The position numbers were made by a program, and so were the translations under genes. DNA of 64,000 nucleotides from Rhynchospora pubera (Eukaryota > Streptophyta > Magnoliopsida > Poales > Cyperaceae). Under the pieces are notes generated by a model, which was given only the letters and a program-made list of their open reading frames with translations, did not search any database and was not told the origin of the DNA. Shown here piece after piece: positions 61,640 through 64,000 of this stretch. The stretch is taken from positions 233,262,742-233,326,741 of the forward strand of contig CM051460.1 in NCBI GenBank assembly GCA_028095005.1. Direction: 5' to 3'. Position 1 is the first letter of the stretch, and the number at the start of each line of letters is the position of its first letter.

Positions 61640-61831
61640 GACCTAAATTTTTTTGCTTAGGAAATAGGAATAAAAAATTTCGATTTATGTGCTTATTCAA
61701 ATTTTTTATTCTTATCCCATGATTTTATTAGTATAAGAATAAGAATCTAAATTTTTTATTCTTATGTTGTTTGAATTGTTAAAAAATAAAAATAAATACG
61801 TAAACCGAAATTTCTCACTCTTATCCGAACA
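61640..61831. mobile_element. Degraded family B/C remnant
   Basis: AGGAATAAAAAATTTCGATT, CCATGATTTTATTAGTATAA and AATACGTAAACCGAAATTT are family B features. The right edge ATCCGAACAGAGCC is family C-like. It is probably an old nested copy. Confidence 0.45.
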
Positions 61832-63674
61832 GAGCCTAATGGGTACGGAGGCTATAGGAGATAGCAGGAGAATTGAGATTTGCAAATTACGATGGATGAG
61901 ATATCTGGGGCTATGGACCAACGACAAAGGAAGGTGGGTTCCTTTCCTTTTTGAAATTCGGATTTTGCGATTGATATATATGAATCATATTGTGTTTCAT
62001 TTAACTGACAATGGGTCCCGCTCTAGCCAATTGGAGCAAAGAGAGATCCATAATCCATTCATACTGTAAGTTAAATGCAACACTAGATTGAAAGTTTATA
62101 CTTTATACTGATCACAGAAGACCCGGTAATTTTTTAATTAATACCTTGACCCAAGTACCAAACCATGGGGATGTAACATGTAACATCACGCATGATTTCA
62201 GTGGATTGATGAGCGCTCTGCGCTCATACGTCGCACCCAATCTGCACCATTAGCTAGGCTGTCAACGTAAATAGTTTTTCCATCACGACAAAGACACCAT
62301 TAGCAAGTTCATAGCATAATGTGAAGCTGCTGGGCAGCTAGACTGCCAACGTTTATCCTTTTCCTTCGAATGTTACAATTCTATGAATAATTTTGTTTCC
62401 TATTGCTAACACAATTTGCGATGCATTCATGTTACAAATAATATAGACACAATAAAATAGTATGGAATAGAATAACATAAATAATACTTTTTGCTGGCAG
62501 TCTTTGAAAATACTATATTTTAAAATTACTTCACAAAATAATGAAAATATAAATAGACCTCAATATAAAAAAATAATTTTTGCCATCTTGAAAGCTTATA
62601 AATCTAACTTTATTAAAGTAACTGAAAAGTTCCAAAAAAATTAATTCAAATCATCACAGATTTAAAATTATGAAAAAAATGAAATGATAACCATTTGAAA
62701 AATATAAAAAACTTTTTTGAACTGTCACATATAATAGACCTCAATAAATAGATGAGACCATAGAACTATCTATATGATAATTTGAAGCGAGATGACTCTA
62801 AATTTCAATTTCTAAAATTTGAATGGACAACCTAAATTACACAATACTAGAAAATGTAATCACCCAAATTGTGGACAAATAAAATCTGAAAGAATATTTA
62901 TAGTTCAATAGAAATACAAATCTAAATCTCAACGTAAAAAAAATAATTTGATAAACATATACATCTCATAAATATAAAAAAAATTTGAAAAAAATATGAA
63001 TGAAATTTTTTACGCATGTTCTCTCTTTCTAAAATGAAAAAAAAATTATTAATTTAAGAAAGTTTTTTCATATATGCCATGCCATCTTTCAAACATAAAA
63101 AAATATAAGTAATCCAACAAATGCTCTTTCTATTTTCAGATGAAAAATCAAAACTTAAATACATTTTTATCTGAAATTTGTCATGTAGACATATATCAAG
63201 TAAATCAACTATTTAGAAGGTGGATACACTCTTGAGATAAATCCATTTATAAGGAGTAGGGATGATGTACATATTAAAATCTAGAAATTCAAATCAATTT
63301 TTTTAAAATTTAAATTGAGTTCACTAAAAAATGTTAAAGTAAAATATTGCACAACACTGAACATGACCGACATTTGGGGTTCATTCTGGGGCTCGGATTC
63401 TTTCCAGTATACGTAATTAATTCAATTGGATGGTCTCAGAATGGCAAAATCATAGTCCCATAAAAATTAATTATATAGACCTATCTCTGTCTGAAAAATA
63501 TTAATTGTTGGCCTATCTCTGTTACCTAAACCTACCTTTTTCAAAAATAGTGTTGCAACAACTGCTGAGAGAAGAGAAGAGAACCAAGAGCATGCAAAAG
63601 ATTCTCTCTTTCTAAGAAGATATATAATAAAATATCATTTAAAACCAAGTCCCATAAAATACTGTTAACACACA
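61832..63674. other. Intergenic AT-rich DNA, nothing recognised
   Basis: I see no ORF with protein-like composition, no RNA gene and no bounded repeat in this stretch. It is dominated by A and T runs. Confidence 0.5.
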
Positions 63675-63684
63675 CAGTACTGCG

Positions 63685-63877
63685 GGACCCGAATCCCGTG
63701 TAGCGCGGGACACCGTGTAGCGCGCGTACGGGCCGTCTGATCTTGATCGGACGGTTTATCTTTTACGGGCCTATCAATCTAGGTTACATGCACGGAACTC
63801 CCTTGTCCATTGGATCTTGATCAGACGGCTACGATGCCGCGCTACACGGTGTGCCGCGCGGCACCAGATCTGAACTT
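63685..63877. mobile_element. Mutator-like MITE, family A copy 4
   Basis: A perfect 10-bp direct repeat, CAGTACTGCG, lies at 63675-63684 and 63878-63887. The termini are built on TGTAGCGCGGGACACCGTGT against ACACGGTGTGCCGCGCGGCA. The core has the family landmarks in reverse orientation: CGGGCCTATCAATCTAGGTT, CATGCACGGAACTCCCTT and TTGATCAGACGGCT. It is the most diverged of the four copies. Confidence 0.85.
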
Positions 63878-64000
63878 CAGTACTGCGTGACTTGTTTAGA
63901 GAGAGAGAAAAAGGAGAGACTAAATTCGTGTTTACAAGGCGGGAATTAGGCCGACACAGTTTTGAAAGCAACGGAGCGCTTTTCCCTAAGCACAAAAACA

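Overview
This is a nuclear segment of a flowering-plant genome. It is AT-rich, every intron in the gene models is GT-AG, and the genes are plant-specific families: calcium-dependent protein kinases, an SnRK2 kinase, plastid aldolase, a FAR1-related protein and a CBS/PB1 protein. Introns and gaps are full of small transposons. I cannot name the species. All seven gene models were built by hand from reading frame, splice signals and family conservation, and in each the exon lengths add up in frame.

Layout. 1-9.2 kb: no gene, only MITEs, a non-autonomous hAT element and two large foldbacks. 9.78-21.24 kb: a head-to-tail tandem pair of CDPK genes (+) with the same seven-exon structure. 21.85-23.29 kb: a single-exon Integrator subunit 3-like gene (-), convergent with the second CDPK. 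24.86-27.73 kb: plastid fructose-bisphosphate aldolase (+), convergent with a nine-exon SnRK2 gene (28.17-31.52 kb, -). 31.5-41.1 kb: no confident gene, but two copies of one SINE family with clear target-site duplications, several TIR elements and a possible gene relic. 41.16-45.32 kb: a FAR1-RELATED SEQUENCE gene (-) with a 5' UTR intron. 45.6-51.4 kb: transposon-rich, including the most unusual object here. 51.49-58.35 kb: a 14-exon CBSCBSPB gene (+). 58.4-64 kb: repeats, including a 1.1-kb hAT element with a perfect 8-bp duplication.

The genes do not form a pathway. Loosely, the CDPKs, SnRK2 and FRS belong to calcium, osmotic-stress/ABA and light signalling.

The best candidate for something undescribed is a 2,044-bp Mutator-like element (48418-50461) with a perfect 9-bp target duplication. 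Each long terminal inverted repeat carries about five near-palindromes of the type ACGCGTTTTATAAACGCGT, mostly 31-38 bp apart. Both ends hold inward-facing TATA-like boxes. One faces a miRNA-precursor-like stem-loop and the other two short overlapping ORFs of unknown family. A second clear oddity is an exact 66-bp tandem duplication in SnRK2 intron 3 that copies the 3' splice site, so that the upstream copy would lead straight into a stop codon.
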